Shown: piece after piece, positions 41,774-51,439 of the stretch
Layout: each line of letters opens with the position of its first letter
How positions within the stretch are numbered: position 1 is the first letter of the stretch
From: an uncultured Alphaproteobacteria bacterium
GTDB lineage: Bacteria; Pseudomonadota; Alphaproteobacteria; MPNO01; UBA2964
NCBI GenBank assembly: GCA_943787225.1
Contig: CALSLP010000001.1
Location: 186,001-250,000 of the forward strand
Direction of reading: 5' to 3'
Length of the DNA: 64,000 nt
Position numbers and translations under genes: made by a program
Notes under the pieces: model-generated
What the model saw: the letters and a program-made list of their open reading frames with translations, nothing else
Databases searched by the model: none
What the model was told of the DNA's origin: nothing

Positions 41774-43751
41774 AGGTATCGAGGAAGCTGCGCAGCAGGC
41801 GTGAGCGGCTCGGGTGTTTGAGCTTGCGCAGCGCCTTGGCTTCGATCTGGCGAATACGTTCGCGAGTGACCGAGAATTGCTGGCCGACTTCTTCGAGGGT
41901 GTGGTCCGTGTTCATGCCGATACCAAACCGCATGCGGAGCACGCGTTCCTCACGCGGGGTCAGGCTGGCGAGCACGCGGGTCGTGGTCTCGCGCAGATTG
42001 CCCTGGATCGCGGCATCTAGCGGCTGGATCGCGTTCTTGTCCTCGATAAAGTCACCGAGATGGCTGTCTTCCTCATCACCGATTGGGGTTTCGAGGGAGA
42101 TCGGCTCCTTGGCGATTTTGAGAACCTTGCGGACTTTTTCCAGCGGCATACCGAGACGACCGGATAGTTCTTCCGGGGTCGGCTCGCGGCCGATTTCATG
42201 GAGGATCTGACGGCTGGTCCGAACCAGTTTGTTGATCGTCTCAATCATATGGACCGGGATACGGATAGTGCGGGCCTGATCGGCGATCGAGCGGGTGATC
42301 GCCTGGCGGATCCACCAGGTCGCATAGGTCGAGAATTTATAACCGCGGCGATATTCAAACTTATCAACCGCCTTCATCAGCCCGATATTGCCTTCCTGGA
42401 TCAGATCGAGGAATTGCAGGCCACGGTTGGTATATTTCTTGGCGATCGAGATCACCAGGCGCAGATTGGCCTCGACCATTTCTTTCTTGGCGCGGGCGGC
42501 GTCGCGTTCACCGCGCTGAATATTCAGCACAAGGTCGCGGAACTCAGCGGGCGGCAGGCCGATATGGTCAATCACGGCACCGACTTCGGCGCGCATGGTT
42601 TTGATCTCGTCCTTATGCTTGGTGGTGAAAGTCTTCCAGCCGGCTTCCTTCTTGCGGGCCATGCCGGCAGCCCAGCGTGGATCGAGCTCACGTCCGAAAT
42701 AGTTTTCCAGGAACGGGGCGCGCTTGACCTTACATTTCAGCGCCATGCGCAGCAGCTTGCCTTCGGTGTTCACCATGCGGCGGTTTTGGTCATAGAGCTC
42801 ATCGACCAGCACCTCGATCGAGGTGTTGTTGAACCGGATGGTCTGCAACATCGTCAGCAGCTCTTCATTGAGCTTTTCAAGCCGGCGCTCGGAGGGGCGT
42901 TTGAATTCCTCGCCACCACGAATGGCTTCAATCTTTTTGGCGCGCAGCTTTTCGACCTTTTTATAGGTCGAGGCAATATCGGCGAAGGTGCCCATAACCC
43001 GCGGCCGCAGCGCCTCTTCCATCATGCTCAAGGACAGATTGTTATCATCATCGTCATCTTCGTCGTCATCGTCGGATTCTTCTTTTTTCGCTTCTTCCGG
43101 TTCTTCGACGATTTCGCCATTGGCCTGGGCGAGGCGGATCGCCGACATATCGACTTTCTCATTCGCCACATTATAGGTCGCGTCGAGATCGATGATATCG
43201 CGCAGCATCACCAGCTCATCCTTGAGCGCGTCATGCCAACGCGCAATGGCGCGCTGCGTCAGCGGGCTGGTACACAGACCGAGGATCATCTTTTCACGAC
43301 CGGCTTCGATCCGTTTGGCGATCATAATTTCGCCTTCGCGGGAGAGCAGCTCTACCGAGCCCATCTCGCGGAGATACATACGTACCGGATCATCGGTGCG
43401 GCCGAGATCCTCATCACCGGTTTTGCGCGCGGTCGAGGGCGTCACCGTCGGCGAAGCCTCGTTATCATTCTGCGCGGTGCCTTCAACGGCGTCTTCGGAT
43501 TCTTCATCCTCGACGACATTGATGCCGAGCTCGCTGAGCCGCGACATGGTGTCTTCGATCTGTTCCGATGAGACCTCTTCGGGAGGCAAAGCCTCATTCA
43601 AATCGTCATAGGTGACGAAGCCTTTTTCCTTGCCCTTTTCGACAAGCTTTTTAACGGCGGCACCGGTGGCATCAATCAACGGGGCATCTGTGCCCTCGGC
43701 TGCTGGTGCTTCCGTTGGTTCGGCTGGCTTCGCTTTGGTTTTAGTCGCCAT
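41772..43751 (-). CDS. rpoD: Primary sigma factor RpoD (sigma-70)
   Basis: About 659 residues. It directs RNA polymerase to housekeeping promoters. Region 1.1 is near residues 35-90, and an acidic stretch ([13 protein letters not shown], about 225-240) lies in the non-conserved region. Region 2 includes [28 protein letters not shown] (about 480-507), region 3 covers [21 protein letters not shown], and region 4.2 [31 protein letters not shown] ends the protein. I chose ATG 43751 (MATKTK); a start six codons earlier is possible. It lies downstream of dnaG, the usual order. Confidence 0.97.
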   Translation of the reverse strand: MATKTKAKPAEPTEAPAAEGTDAPLIDATGAAVKKLVEKGKEKGFVTYDDLNEALPPEEVSSEQIEDTMSRLSELGINVVEDEESEDAVEGTAQNDNEASPTVTPSTARKTGDEDLGRTDDPVRMYLREMGSVELLSREGEIMIAKRIEAGREKMILGLCTSPLTQRAIARWHDALKDELVMLRDIIDLDATYNVANEKVDMSAIRLAQANGEIVEEPEEAKKEESDDDDEDDDDDNNLSLSMMEEALRPRVMGTFADIASTYKKVEKLRAKKIEAIRGGEEFKRPSERRLEKLNEELLTMLQTIRFNNTSIEVLVDELYDQNRRMVNTEGKLLRMALKCKVKRAPFLENYFGRELDPRWAAGMARKKEAGWKTFTTKHKDEIKTMRAEVGAVIDHIGLPPAEFRDLVLNIQRGERDAARAKKEMVEANLRLVISIAKKYTNRGLQFLDLIQEGNIGLMKAVDKFEYRRGYKFSTYATWWIRQAITRSIADQARTIRIPVHMIETINKLVRTSRQILHEIGREPTPEELSGRLGMPLEKVRKVLKIAKEPISLETPIGDEEDSHLGDFIEDKNAIQPLDAAIQGNLRETTTRVLASLTPREERVLRMRFGIGMNTDHTLEEVGQQFSVTRERIRQIEAKALRKLKHPSRSRLLRSFLDT

Positions 43752-43817
43752 GGGGGTCACGCGCTCCACAAAAATTCGGCCTGGCCAGGTGCCTTAACAT
43801 TAGATGGCCGTTATAGG

Positions 43818-43880
43818 GTCTCGATCTCGATCTTGTCTCGATCTTATCTCTAACTTGTCTCGGTCTCGTTTCTCGTCTTG
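43818..43880. repeat. Degenerate CT-rich tandem repeat between dnaG and rpoD
   Basis: About 60 bases consist of degenerate repeats of TCTCGATCTTG-like units (TCTCGATC, TTGTCTCGATCTTATCTC, TTGTCTCGGTCTCG). On the coding (minus) strand this is a purine-rich GAGACAAGAT series in the rpoD leader. It could affect transcript stability or translation. It may also simply be slippage-prone low-complexity DNA. Confidence 0.55.
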
Positions 43881-43991
43881 AGGCAGAATGTTCTGTCTCT
43901 TTAATCTCGTGTTTTAAGGCCGGACCTTCCTGTGGCGGCCGTCGCGGGCGGGACTCGAAAATCCGCCGCGCCGGTTATGGTCAACAGTATC

Positions 43992-46061
43992 TTAAAAATT
44001 TATTTCCAAATCCTTACCAGCCGGGTCGGCTGTGTTATCACCATTGTCGCTTTGCGCTGTATTTTGTATCGCGTTCTGGCTCACCGCTTCAGGGTTCTTT
44101 TGACCACCGGTTTGGCTGCTCTTTTGAGCGGTGCTCCCGGTTACTGAGTCAGGATAATCCTTTTCTCGATTTAACTGCGTCTGGCGGTGCGCCGTCACCA
44201 TACACTCCTGTAGCCTCGACCAGTTCTCTGCCGTCGGATCATTAGCATAAGCGCGCTCTGCCTCCGCCAATTCAGCCCGCCGGCCTGCTTCCCGCAAACC
44301 CTCCACCATTTCGGCTATCCCCAGCCGAACGGCGACGGTCTCTGTCTCACCCCGTGCGAACCCCGCATGCGCTATCGCATCTGGAGCCATAATCGACTGC
44401 AAATGCGCAGCAAAACCTGCCTCCTGGAGGTGGTTATTCACCGCGTTGGAGTCAAGGTCGGGTGTTGAACCGTAAAGCAATAGAATTTCTTGCCGCAGTT
44501 TGTCAAGGTCAGGATCAAAAAAATCAAGCGTGCCAATGGTTTCGGCAAACTCGTCCATCAGCCCCCAATGGTTAATCAACGCCGCCAGCAAGCCTTGTTC
44601 GCGGCGCCGGATGAGGCCCTCTGGCGCGGCCAGCGGCATGGCGGGCATGTTAGGCGTCGGGTCATAGCGGGTATTGCCAAATCGGCCGCGTTGTTTTGGT
44701 AAGGGGCGGCCCTGTTGTTTTGCGCCATATTGGCTAGTTTGACCATTTTGGCCGCCGCGCGCGCCGAACTTGGCCTGGCGCGACTGATATTTGAGATCAC
44801 GCACCCGGCCGCGGAAGGCATCGAGGTATTGAAACTGCACCTTGTCATCGGCGATCGCCCGGGCGCGCTGTTCCAGCCGGTATTCCAGCCCGGCCAGCCG
44901 TTCCGGTGAATCAAAAGCCTGCTCGGCGGTTTCCATATCCCAGATTACCCGGTCGAGGGCGCGGGCACTCTGTAGCAAGGCCTCCATTGCGCCGACGCCC
45001 TGGCTGTCGATCAATGTATCGGGGTCTTCGCCGCTTGGCAGGGTGACAAAGCGCAGGGAATGTCCCGGTTTGAGCATCGGCAGAGCCCGTTCTGCCGCCC
45101 GGTTGGCGGCGCGGATTCCGGCATTATCGCCATCGAAACACAAGATCGGCTCCGGCGTCATTCTCCATAAAAGCGTGATCTGGTTTTCGGTCATCGCGGT
45201 CCCCAGCGGTGCGACCGCAGCTTTGATACCGGCCCGCACCAGGGCAATGACATCCATATAGCCTTCCGCCACCACTACGCGGTTTTCATCGCGCGAGGCC
45301 GGCCAGGCATTGGCCAGGCCGTAGAGCACCTGGCCTTTGTGGAACAGCGGCGTATCGGGGGAGTTGAGATATTTCGGCTGGTTGTCGCCGAGGGTTCTGG
45401 CGCCAAACGCGATCACCCGGCCGCGGCGATCGGTAATCGGGAACATCACCCGGCCGCGGAAGCGATCATAAGACGCCTGGTCGCGGCGCGACGGATCATC
45501 CGGCTTGATCAGCAAGCCGCCTTCAATCAGCTGGGCCTCGGTGATGGTCTCGCCGAGCAGTTTGGTTTTGATTCCGCTACGATTATCTGGCGCAAAACCG
45601 AGCCGGAAATTGGCGATCGTCGCATCGTCCAGCCCGCGCTCTTTCAGATATTTTAATCCCCCCTGGCCGACCGGACTCCGCAGGCTTTGTTCGAAATAGA
45701 CGCAGGCTTCTTCCATGACCTGCAGCAGACTCGCCTGACGCTGCGCGGTCTGACGTTCCTCCGGCGACATCTCCGGCACCGCCACCCCCGCCTCATCCGC
45801 CAGCCGCTGCACAGCCTCCGGAAAAGACAGGCTCTCGGTCCGCATGACAAATCCAATAATGTCGCCATGCGCCCCACATCCAAAGCAATGGAAGAACCCT
45901 TTTTCTTCACTTACGGAGAAGCTTGGAGATCGTTCATTATGGAAGGGACAGAGGCCGCTATGTTCGCGGCCTTTACGGGTCAGCTTGACCTGACGACCGA
46001 TTAGATCGGCGAGGCCGATCCGGGCTCGTAGCTCATCAAGAAATTGTGGCGGAAAAGCCAT
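43992..46061 (-). CDS. dnaG: DNA primase DnaG
   Basis: 689 residues. It makes RNA primers at the replication fork. The N-terminal zinc domain has GLCPFHNERSPSFSVSEEKGFFHCFGCGAHGD (about 37-68), giving C-H-C-C ligands. The catalytic Toprim core has VVVAEGYMDVIALVRAG (about 265-281) and CFDGDNAGIRAANRA (about 314-328). A linker rich in Gly/Gln (KFGARGGQNGQTSQYGAKQQG) precedes the helicase-binding C-terminal domain, as in other alphaproteobacteria. The start MAFPPQFLDELRARI is the conserved one. It is upstream of rpoD on the same strand. Confidence 0.97.
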   Translation of the reverse strand: MAFPPQFLDELRARIGLADLIGRQVKLTRKGREHSGLCPFHNERSPSFSVSEEKGFFHCFGCGAHGDIIGFVMRTESLSFPEAVQRLADEAGVAVPEMSPEERQTAQRQASLLQVMEEACVYFEQSLRSPVGQGGLKYLKERGLDDATIANFRLGFAPDNRSGIKTKLLGETITEAQLIEGGLLIKPDDPSRRDQASYDRFRGRVMFPITDRRGRVIAFGARTLGDNQPKYLNSPDTPLFHKGQVLYGLANAWPASRDENRVVVAEGYMDVIALVRAGIKAAVAPLGTAMTENQITLLWRMTPEPILCFDGDNAGIRAANRAAERALPMLKPGHSLRFVTLPSGEDPDTLIDSQGVGAMEALLQSARALDRVIWDMETAEQAFDSPERLAGLEYRLEQRARAIADDKVQFQYLDAFRGRVRDLKYQSRQAKFGARGGQNGQTSQYGAKQQGRPLPKQRGRFGNTRYDPTPNMPAMPLAAPEGLIRRREQGLLAALINHWGLMDEFAETIGTLDFFDPDLDKLRQEILLLYGSTPDLDSNAVNNHLQEAGFAAHLQSIMAPDAIAHAGFARGETETVAVRLGIAEMVEGLREAGRRAELAEAERAYANDPTAENWSRLQECMVTAHRQTQLNREKDYPDSVTGSTAQKSSQTGGQKNPEAVSQNAIQNTAQSDNGDNTADPAGKDLEINF

Positions 46062-46124
46062 CCGGCGCGGACCCCTGCATTCCGTAACACGTAGCGTCTA
46101 TTCCACGCCGCGCAACGCTATTCG

Positions 46125-46589
46125 TCAAGCGCCGCCTAGTCTTTGTTTGAGAACGGCGCTGGCCTTGCCAAAATCCATCGAACCGGCATGGTGCTCGCGC
46201 AGATGCGCCATCATCCGCCCCATATCCTTGAGGCTTCCCCCGCCCAGCTCGTCGACCGTAGAATTTATGATCGCCGCGATTTCGTCTTCTGACAATTGTT
46301 GCGGCAGGAATTCCTGGATGATGACAATTTCATCCGCTTCCTGCTGTGCGAGTTCAGGACGACCGCCCTGCTCATACATCTTGATGCTTTCCTGGCGCTG
46401 CTTGACCATGGTCTGCAGCACTTTCATGATCTCATCGTCAGAAATGCCGGCAGAATCGCTGCCGCCGGTCCGCGCTGCGATATCGCGATCTTTGATCGCC
46501 GCAAGGATGAGCCGCAGGGTCGAAACACATTTGGGTTTCTTGGCCTTCATAGACGACTTTAGAGCCTGGCTGATTTCTTCGCGAAGCAT
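46125..46589 (-). CDS. yqeY: YqeY/GatB-like domain protein
   Basis: About 154 residues. The family pattern is clear: MLREEISQALKSSMKAKKPKCVSTLRLILAAIKDRDIAAR, then EIMKVLQTMVKQRQESIKMYEQGGR and EIVIIQEFLPQQLSEDEI. The C-terminal half is a GatB/YqeY tRNA-amidotransferase-associated fold. Its exact role is unknown. It is placed between carA (divergent) and dnaG, the classical alphaproteobacterial order. An ATG three codons earlier (46598) is possible. The upstream frame continues into the carA promoter and is not real. Confidence 0.92.
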   Translation of the reverse strand: MLREEISQALKSSMKAKKPKCVSTLRLILAAIKDRDIAARTGGSDSAGISDDEIMKVLQTMVKQRQESIKMYEQGGRPELAQQEADEIVIIQEFLPQQLSEDEIAAIINSTVDELGGGSLKDMGRMMAHLREHHAGSMDFGKASAVLKQRLGGA

Positions 46590-46764
46590 ATGAATCATGT
46601 ATGTAGTTTTCGGGAGGCGGCACCCTACAGGAATCAGCAATCGGGCGCAACAAAGTGTTTTTTCATAAGCTATTGATAAATAACATAATTTTAAGAAATT
46701 ATGCCATTGACCAATGCCACGACATCCCGTATCTAACCCGCGCACCGCTTTTAAAGGATTCCAG

Positions 46765-47924
46765 ATGCCATCGATCGCCGCTCAACCCGAAGGCGCCACC
46801 GGCGCTCTCGCGCTTGCCGACGGCAGCATCTTCTGGGGCCGTGGTATTGGCGCAAGCGGAACAACGCTCGGTGAGGTCTGCTTCAACACCTCGATGACCG
46901 GCTATCAGGAAATCCTGACGGACCCTTCTTATGCCGGACAAATCATCACCTTCACTTTTCCGCATATTGGTAATGTCGGCACCAATGACGAGGATATCGA
47001 GACCACCACCCCGGCGGCCCGCGGCCTGATCCTGCGGCGGGAGATCACCAGCCCCTCGAACTGGCGCTCGGCCAAGCCGCTCGATGCGTGGCTCAAGTCC
47101 CATAACATCGTCGGACTTGCTGGTCTCGATACCAGACAGCTGACCCGCCGCATTCGTGATAGCGGTGCCCCGACCGGTACCATCTGCCACGCGCCAGACG
47201 GTAAATTCGATCTTGCTTCCCTCACGGCAGAAGCAACCGCCTGGTCCGGCCTCAATGGTATGGACCTTGCCGCAGAGGTTTCCTGCCGCCAGCCCTATGA
47301 CTGGACGCAATCAAGCTGGTCGCTGGAAGCGGGATACGACGAACAGGCTGCGCCCAGGCATCATGTGGTCGCCATCGATTACGGCGCCAAGCACAATATC
47401 CTGCGCTGCCTCGCCGCCGCTGGCTGTAAAGTCACTGTCGGTCCCTGCTGATTGCAGCGCCGAGGACATTCTGGCGCGCAACCCGGATGGCATATTTCTT
47501 TCGAACGGCCCGGTGACCCGGCGGCGACGGGCAAATACGCGGTGCCGATCATTCAAGTCTGCTCAACGCCGGAAAGCCCATTTTCGGCATTTGTCTCGGA
47601 CATCAACTTCTGTCACGCGCCCTCGGCGCCGAGACCGAAAAAATGCATCTTGGCCATCGCGGCGCCAATCACCCGGTCAAAGACCTCGCCACCGGCAAGG
47701 TCGAGATCACCAGCCAGAACCACGGCTTCGTCGTCAAGCGCGACAGCCTGCCCGACGGCGTCAGCGAAACCCATCATTCGCTGTTTGACGGCTCAGTAGA
47801 AGGTATCCAGCTCGACGGCAAACCGGTTTTCTCGGTGCAGTACCACCCGGAGGCCTCGCCCGGCCCGCAGGACAGTCACTATTTGTTTGAGCGCTTTGTC
47901 GGGATGATCGACGCGCACGGCTGA
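46765..47924 (+). pseudogene. carA: Carbamoyl-phosphate synthase small subunit, three frameshifts in 120 bases
   Basis: The N-terminal CPSase domain is intact (GALALADGSIFWGRGIGASG, FNTSMTGYQEILTDPSYAGQIITFTFPHIGNVG). The class I glutamine amidotransferase half follows, with catalytic Cys in [11 protein letters not shown] and His in [10 protein letters not shown]. Three single-base errors break it: an extra G near 47441, a missing G near 47512 and a missing A near 47555. Correcting them restores [20 protein letters not shown] and [11 protein letters not shown]. The protein feeds ammonia to CarB for pyrimidine and arginine synthesis. Loss would cause auxotrophy, so sequencing error is likely. 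Start ATG 46765 has an AAAGGA site. Confidence 0.88.
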
Positions 47925-47962
47925 GAAAGTCGAGCCAACGCTCAGTAGCGGAGCGCCAATTC

Positions 47963-48403
47963 CTACCACGCCTTATAAGGTAGGAACTTGCCACTCATCC
48001 GGACTTCAATGCGATCCCCGGCGGGATTTGGAATTTTTTCGACATACATTTCGAAATCAATGGCGCTCATAATACCATCCCCACCCTTTTCCTGAATAAG
48101 CTCCTTAAGCGTTTCACCATAAACGCCGACGATTTCATAAAGCCGATAGATACAAGGATCGGTCGGTACGGTCTGATCGAACAGTTTGGTCGGAAATTCG
48201 GCCAGAACTGCGCCTGCATCCTGTGGCAGCCCGAGATGACGAACGATCATATCCGCCTTGTCGCGTGGCATCGAATTCATGCCCAGGCAAGCCGACGTCG
48301 TAAAAACTTCGGACATACCAATTTCGTCGGCAATGGCGGCCCAGGAGATACCTGCCGCCTTCTTTTTAGCCATAATCATCTCTGTGACGTCTGCTTTGTT
48401 CAT
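47963..48403 (-). CDS. cynS: Cyanase (cyanate hydratase)
   Basis: 146 residues, the normal length. It converts cyanate plus bicarbonate to carbamate, which breaks down to ammonia and CO2. The N-terminal HTH-like domain (MIMAKKKAAGISWAAIADEIGMSEVFTTSACLGMNSMP) is followed by the catalytic domain. The active-site Arg and Glu are in IYRLYEIVGVYG (about 87-98) and the Ser in MSAIDFEM (about 114). The C-terminus ends SGKFLPYKAW, as in other cyanases. It lies after a broken ABC transporter ATPase on the same strand, the usual cyn arrangement. Confidence 0.95.
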   Translation of the reverse strand: MNKADVTEMIMAKKKAAGISWAAIADEIGMSEVFTTSACLGMNSMPRDKADMIVRHLGLPQDAGAVLAEFPTKLFDQTVPTDPCIYRLYEIVGVYGETLKELIQEKGGDGIMSAIDFEMYVEKIPNPAGDRIEVRMSGKFLPYKAW

Positions 48404-48428
48404 TTTAGTTTTCTGCCTTTTACAGGGG

Positions 48429-48847
48429 TTACGCTTTCAGCCGCAAATTAGCGGCCAAGGGTTTCACGGGGTTAGCCAACAAGGGTTCTTCGACGGTTTT
48501 TATGCCGGGCCGGACCACGGTCGGAAACTGCAATTGACCATCGCTGGAGTCCGACGCGCCTGCCAATTCAGCAGATCGCTTCGTCAGGAACACAACGAGG
48601 TGATTGCGGATTTTGTAATAGGCATCGTCGTGAATAATCTCGGCGCGGTTGCGCGGCCGCGGGATATCAATGGCAACACTTTCGACGACCCGGCATAGGG
48701 CCCGTTGGTCATCAACAGGATCCGATCGGCAAGCAGGATAGCTTCGTCAACGTCGTGGGTGATCATAAAGACAGTCTGCTCGGTCGCGGACCACACCCGG
48801 ATCAACTCTTCCTGAATACTCCCGCGCGTTAGCGCATCAAGCGCACC
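48429..48847 (-). pseudogene. ABC transporter ATPase fragment (nitrate/cyanate type), truncated and frameshifted
   Basis: Only the last third of an ABC ATPase is left. It begins GALDALTR (the D-loop, just after where Walker B should be) at the IS3 boundary. It continues with TVFMITHDVDEAILLADRILLMTNGP (H-loop His), then IPRPRNRAEII and FLTKRS. A missing C near 48690 shifts the frame. Restoring it gives a continuous protein to a stop at 48429, 26 bases before cynS. The pattern matches the ATPase of nitrate/taurine/cyanate importers. The Walker A half and the permease are lost to the IS3 insertion or deletion. Confidence 0.8.
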
Positions 48848-48879
48848 TGTCTAGCCCCCAAGTTCTGTGCCATTCCTGA

Positions 48880-49551
48880 TTAGAGTTTCTGGTATTGGCG
48901 GTCGCATGTCAGTGCCTGATGTGGACGGATGTGGTTGTACTGTCTGAGCCACTGGTTGATGACGATCTGAGCCTGCTTAGTCGTGGTGAACCACTCGGCA
49001 TTGAGAACCTCGCGGCGCAGGGTTCCGTTGAAGCGTTCGTTGTATCCGTTCTCCCAGGGTGATCCGGGATAGATCCGGATGGGTTTGATGCCGACCCTTG
49101 CCAGCCAGTCCTGCATCGCCTGTGCGATGAACTCGGGACCATTGTCCGAGCGGATGTATTCCGGGGTGCCGTGGCGCAGCAGGAGTGGGTATAGCGCCTC
49201 AAGCACATCGTCAGCCCTCATCCGGGTGCGAACCGTCACAGCCAGCACCTGGCGGGTGTACTCGTCCAGGACAGTCAGCATCTTGTAGCTCCGACCGTTG
49301 TCGAGCTTGTCGTGCACGAAGTCGATGGCCCAGACGTGATTGGGATGGGTTGGCCGCAACCGAATGATCGAGCTGTCCTTGTGATAGAGCCGCCGGCGAT
49401 TCTTGTCTCGTTGCGGCAGCTGAAGTCCTTCTTCGCGCCAGATCCGCTCAACCTTCTTGTGGTTCACCTTCCACCCTTCGATACGCAGCAGGACGGCAAT
49501 CTTGCGATAACCGTAGCGCCCATACTGCTTCGCCAGCCGGATCAGTGCCAA
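48880..49551 (-). CDS. IS3 transposase OrfB (rve integrase domain)
   Basis: 223 residues listed, but the same frame stays open upstream to about 49689, just after the orfA stop. It would add RSSLQYRPDPKDDNALRL and more N-terminal sequence. The region has an HTH_21-like stretch (YGRYGYRKIAVLLRIEGWKVNHKKVERIWREEGLQL) and then the DDE core: D in WAIDFVHDKL, D in YIRSDNGPEFI, E in GYNERFNGTLRREVLN. In this family OrfB is normally made as an OrfAB fusion by frameshifting. Here the two frames are the same with one TGA between, so an indel or stop mutation may have broken the junction. Confidence 0.85.
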   Translation of the reverse strand: MALIRLAKQYGRYGYRKIAVLLRIEGWKVNHKKVERIWREEGLQLPQRDKNRRRLYHKDSSIIRLRPTHPNHVWAIDFVHDKLDNGRSYKMLTVLDEYTRQVLAVTVRTRMRADDVLEALYPLLLRHGTPEYIRSDNGPEFIAQAMQDWLARVGIKPIRIYPGSPWENGYNERFNGTLRREVLNAEWFTTTKQAQIVINQWLRQYNHIRPHQALTCDRQYQKL

Positions 49552-49689
49552 CCGCAGAGCATTGTCATCTTTGGGATCTGGTCGATATTGCAGGGAACTG
49601 CGGGCCAGACCAATAACCCGGCAGGTCCGCGCTCCGACGTAGCAAGCTTCTGGCGTGTATGGATAACGCCTGACGAAGATGCTCGGTCG

Positions 49690-50028
49690 TCAGGCCCTGG
49701 GCTTTAGGTAGCTCAGGCTTTCCTTCAGGATCAGCTTGTCCAGTTCGAGCTCAGCCACAATCTTCTTCAACCGCGTATTCTCCTTCTCGAGAGAACGCAT
49801 CTCCGACAACTGCGACCGACCCATCCCGCCAAACCGCTTGCGCCAGTTATAATACGTAGCGTCGCTGATACCCACGCCACGACACGCCGACGCTACGTCG
49901 CTGCCGTTCGACAACTTCACTTCAATCTCACGCAGCAGCTTCAGTATGTCCTCGTCCGAATGTCGTTTCCGACCATCACAAATCCCCTTTCCATGCCAAA
50001 ATAATGGCCCAGTTTTAGGGGGGAAGGA
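49690..50028 (-). CDS. IS3 transposase OrfA (HTH)
   Basis: About 90-112 residues. The core reads RKRHSDEDILKLLREIEVKLSNGSDVASACRGVGISDATYYNWRKRFGGM, a helix-turn-helix of the IS3 OrfA type. A leucine-zipper-like helix follows (LSEMRSLEKENTRLKKIVAELELDKLILKESLSYL). A normal start codon is missing in frame. One more G in GATGGTCGG (about 49973) would give ATG-GGT-CGG, a standard MGRKRH start, so this may be another single-base error. Confidence 0.78.
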   Translation of the reverse strand, partial: SFPPKTGPLFWHGKGICDGRKRHSDEDILKLLREIEVKLSNGSDVASACRGVGISDATYYNWRKRFGGMGRSQLSEMRSLEKENTRLKKIVAELELDKLILKESLSYLKPRA

Positions 50029-50031
50029 CAA

Positions 50032-50073
50032 AGTATCACCCGAAAGCCTCCACCGGCCCGAAGCACAGTCACT
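50032..50073 (+). pseudogene. Relic of a second carA 3' end
   Basis: These 42 bases align without gaps to the end of carA at 47839-47880, with 35 identical. Read in frame they give YHPKASTGPKHSHS where CarA has [14 protein letters not shown]. The match begins at the right end of the IS3 element. It is a second, decayed copy of the carA C-terminal coding sequence about 2.2 kb downstream of the first. Confidence 0.72.
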
Positions 50074-50180
50074 CTAAGACGCCTACGTGAGAAAACCCCG
50101 TCACCCATTAGTTATTGCCAAAACCAGGATATAGCCCCACATAAGGGGCAGATTTGCTCGCACCGCACTGTATTGAGAGA

Positions 50181-51437
50181 ATGAAGAAACTCCCCAAGAT
50201 TTTGCTACCGATCATCATCATCGCGGTTGCGGTGGTCGGCTTCCTGTATTTGAAGTCCACTCGGCCTCAGGCGACACCAAAGCCGGTCGCGGAAAAAATC
50301 TGGCCCGTGTCAGTCTTCAAAGCCCGTTTGACCGATGTTCAGCCCTCGATCACCGAATTCGGTACCATTGTCGCGGGCAGCGTCGTTGAACTAAGACCCC
50401 TGGTCGATGGGCGGATTGTCAAGCTAGGCAAGAATTTCGTCGAAGGAGCTACAGTCACGCAGGGGGAGACTCTCGTTGTCATCGACCCCTTCGATTATGA
50501 AGTCGAAGTTGTCGACAAGAAGGCTGCTATCGCGGAAGCCGAGGCCCGGCTCAAGGAAACCCGGTCTGATCTACGAACCCAGCGTCAGATGCTCCAGATT
50601 GCGAAATCCCAGATCAGGCTGCGCAAGACCGATCTCGACCGGAAGAAAAAGCTAAGCGCGCGTGGATCGCTCTCTCAGAAGTCCCGGGATGACGCGTCCA
50701 TTGCCTATAATGATGCCCAGCAATCGGTCCAGAACCAGACCCAGTTGAGTGAACGGCTCGACGCCAGACTAGATCAATTAACGGCGGCCTTGGCGCGGAG
50801 CCGCGCAGCGCTCAGTCAGGCCGAACGCAATCTCAGCGAAACAACGTTGATCGCCCCTGAAGACGGCTATCTCGCCAGTACGGTCGCCGCCGTCGGACAA
50901 CGGGTGGGGAGCAGCGACCGTCTCGCCCGCCTGATCATCACCAAGCGACTCGAAGTTTCCTTCCAGCTCAGCCGCAGCGATTTTGGCCGCCTTGCCGGTA
51001 CGGCTGACCCAAAAGCGGGCCCGCTTCTCATAGGCCGGAAAATCAAAATAGATTGGCGCGTCGGGCAACAAAGTTTCCGTTTCGATGCCACCATCGAGCG
51101 GCTTGGTGCAGAGATCGATGCCGCCAGCGGTGGTATCGGCGTTTATGCGCGGCTGGATGCACCTGATCTCAAGACACCCTTACGGCCAGGCGCTTTCGTT
51201 GAAGTGAGCGTGCCCGGCAATATGTATCGCAATGTTCTTCGGTTGCCCGACAGCGCGCTGGGCACCGATGGCACAGTTTATGTGATCGAAAAAGGTCGCT
51301 TGTCGCCCCGACGCGTGGAGATCCTGCGGCGAGTAGCAAAAGATGTGCTGGTTCGGGCGGAGATTCCCAATGGCACCCAGATTGTGACGACGCAATTTCC
51401 AGAAATTGGGCCAGGCCTACGGGTTGAGGTCCGCTGA
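50181..51437 (+). CDS. RND efflux periplasmic adaptor (HlyD/AcrA type)
   Basis: About 418 residues. One N-terminal membrane anchor (LLPIIIIAVAVVGFLYL) is followed by a biotinyl-lipoyl half (VVELRPLVDGRIVKLGKNFVEGATVTQGETLVVID), a coiled-coil hairpin (about 95-205) and a second lipoyl half (LIAPEDGYLASTVAAVGQRVG). A barrel and membrane-proximal domain come last. It couples the RND pump encoded three bases downstream to an outer-membrane channel, which is not in this window. ATG 50181 (MKKLPKILLP) is preferred over an upstream in-frame start. Confidence 0.92.
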   Translation: MKKLPKILLPIIIIAVAVVGFLYLKSTRPQATPKPVAEKIWPVSVFKARLTDVQPSITEFGTIVAGSVVELRPLVDGRIVKLGKNFVEGATVTQGETLVVIDPFDYEVEVVDKKAAIAEAEARLKETRSDLRTQRQMLQIAKSQIRLRKTDLDRKKKLSARGSLSQKSRDDASIAYNDAQQSVQNQTQLSERLDARLDQLTAALARSRAALSQAERNLSETTLIAPEDGYLASTVAAVGQRVGSSDRLARLIITKRLEVSFQLSRSDFGRLAGTADPKAGPLLIGRKIKIDWRVGQQSFRFDATIERLGAEIDAASGGIGVYARLDAPDLKTPLRPGAFVEVSVPGNMYRNVLRLPDSALGTDGTVYVIEKGRLSPRRVEILRRVAKDVLVRAEIPNGTQIVTTQFPEIGPGLRVEVR

Positions 51438-51439
51438 AC

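Larger units (their letters stand above)
48848..50030 (-). mobile_element. IS3-family insertion sequence
   Basis: About 1.18 kb with orfA and orfB on the minus strand. The ends are inverted repeats: TGTCTAGCCCCCAAG at the left and TGTCCTTCCCCCCTA (read inward) at the right. No short target duplication is visible (ACC on the left flank, AAG on the right), suggesting rearrangement after insertion. Its left end cuts an ABC ATPase gene and its right end abuts a relic of the carA 3' end. Confidence 0.87.

Noticed and set aside
42198..43571. 457-codon plus-strand open frame opposite rpoD
   Set aside because: It is the antisense of a certain sigma-factor gene in a GC-rich region; the translation shows no domain.
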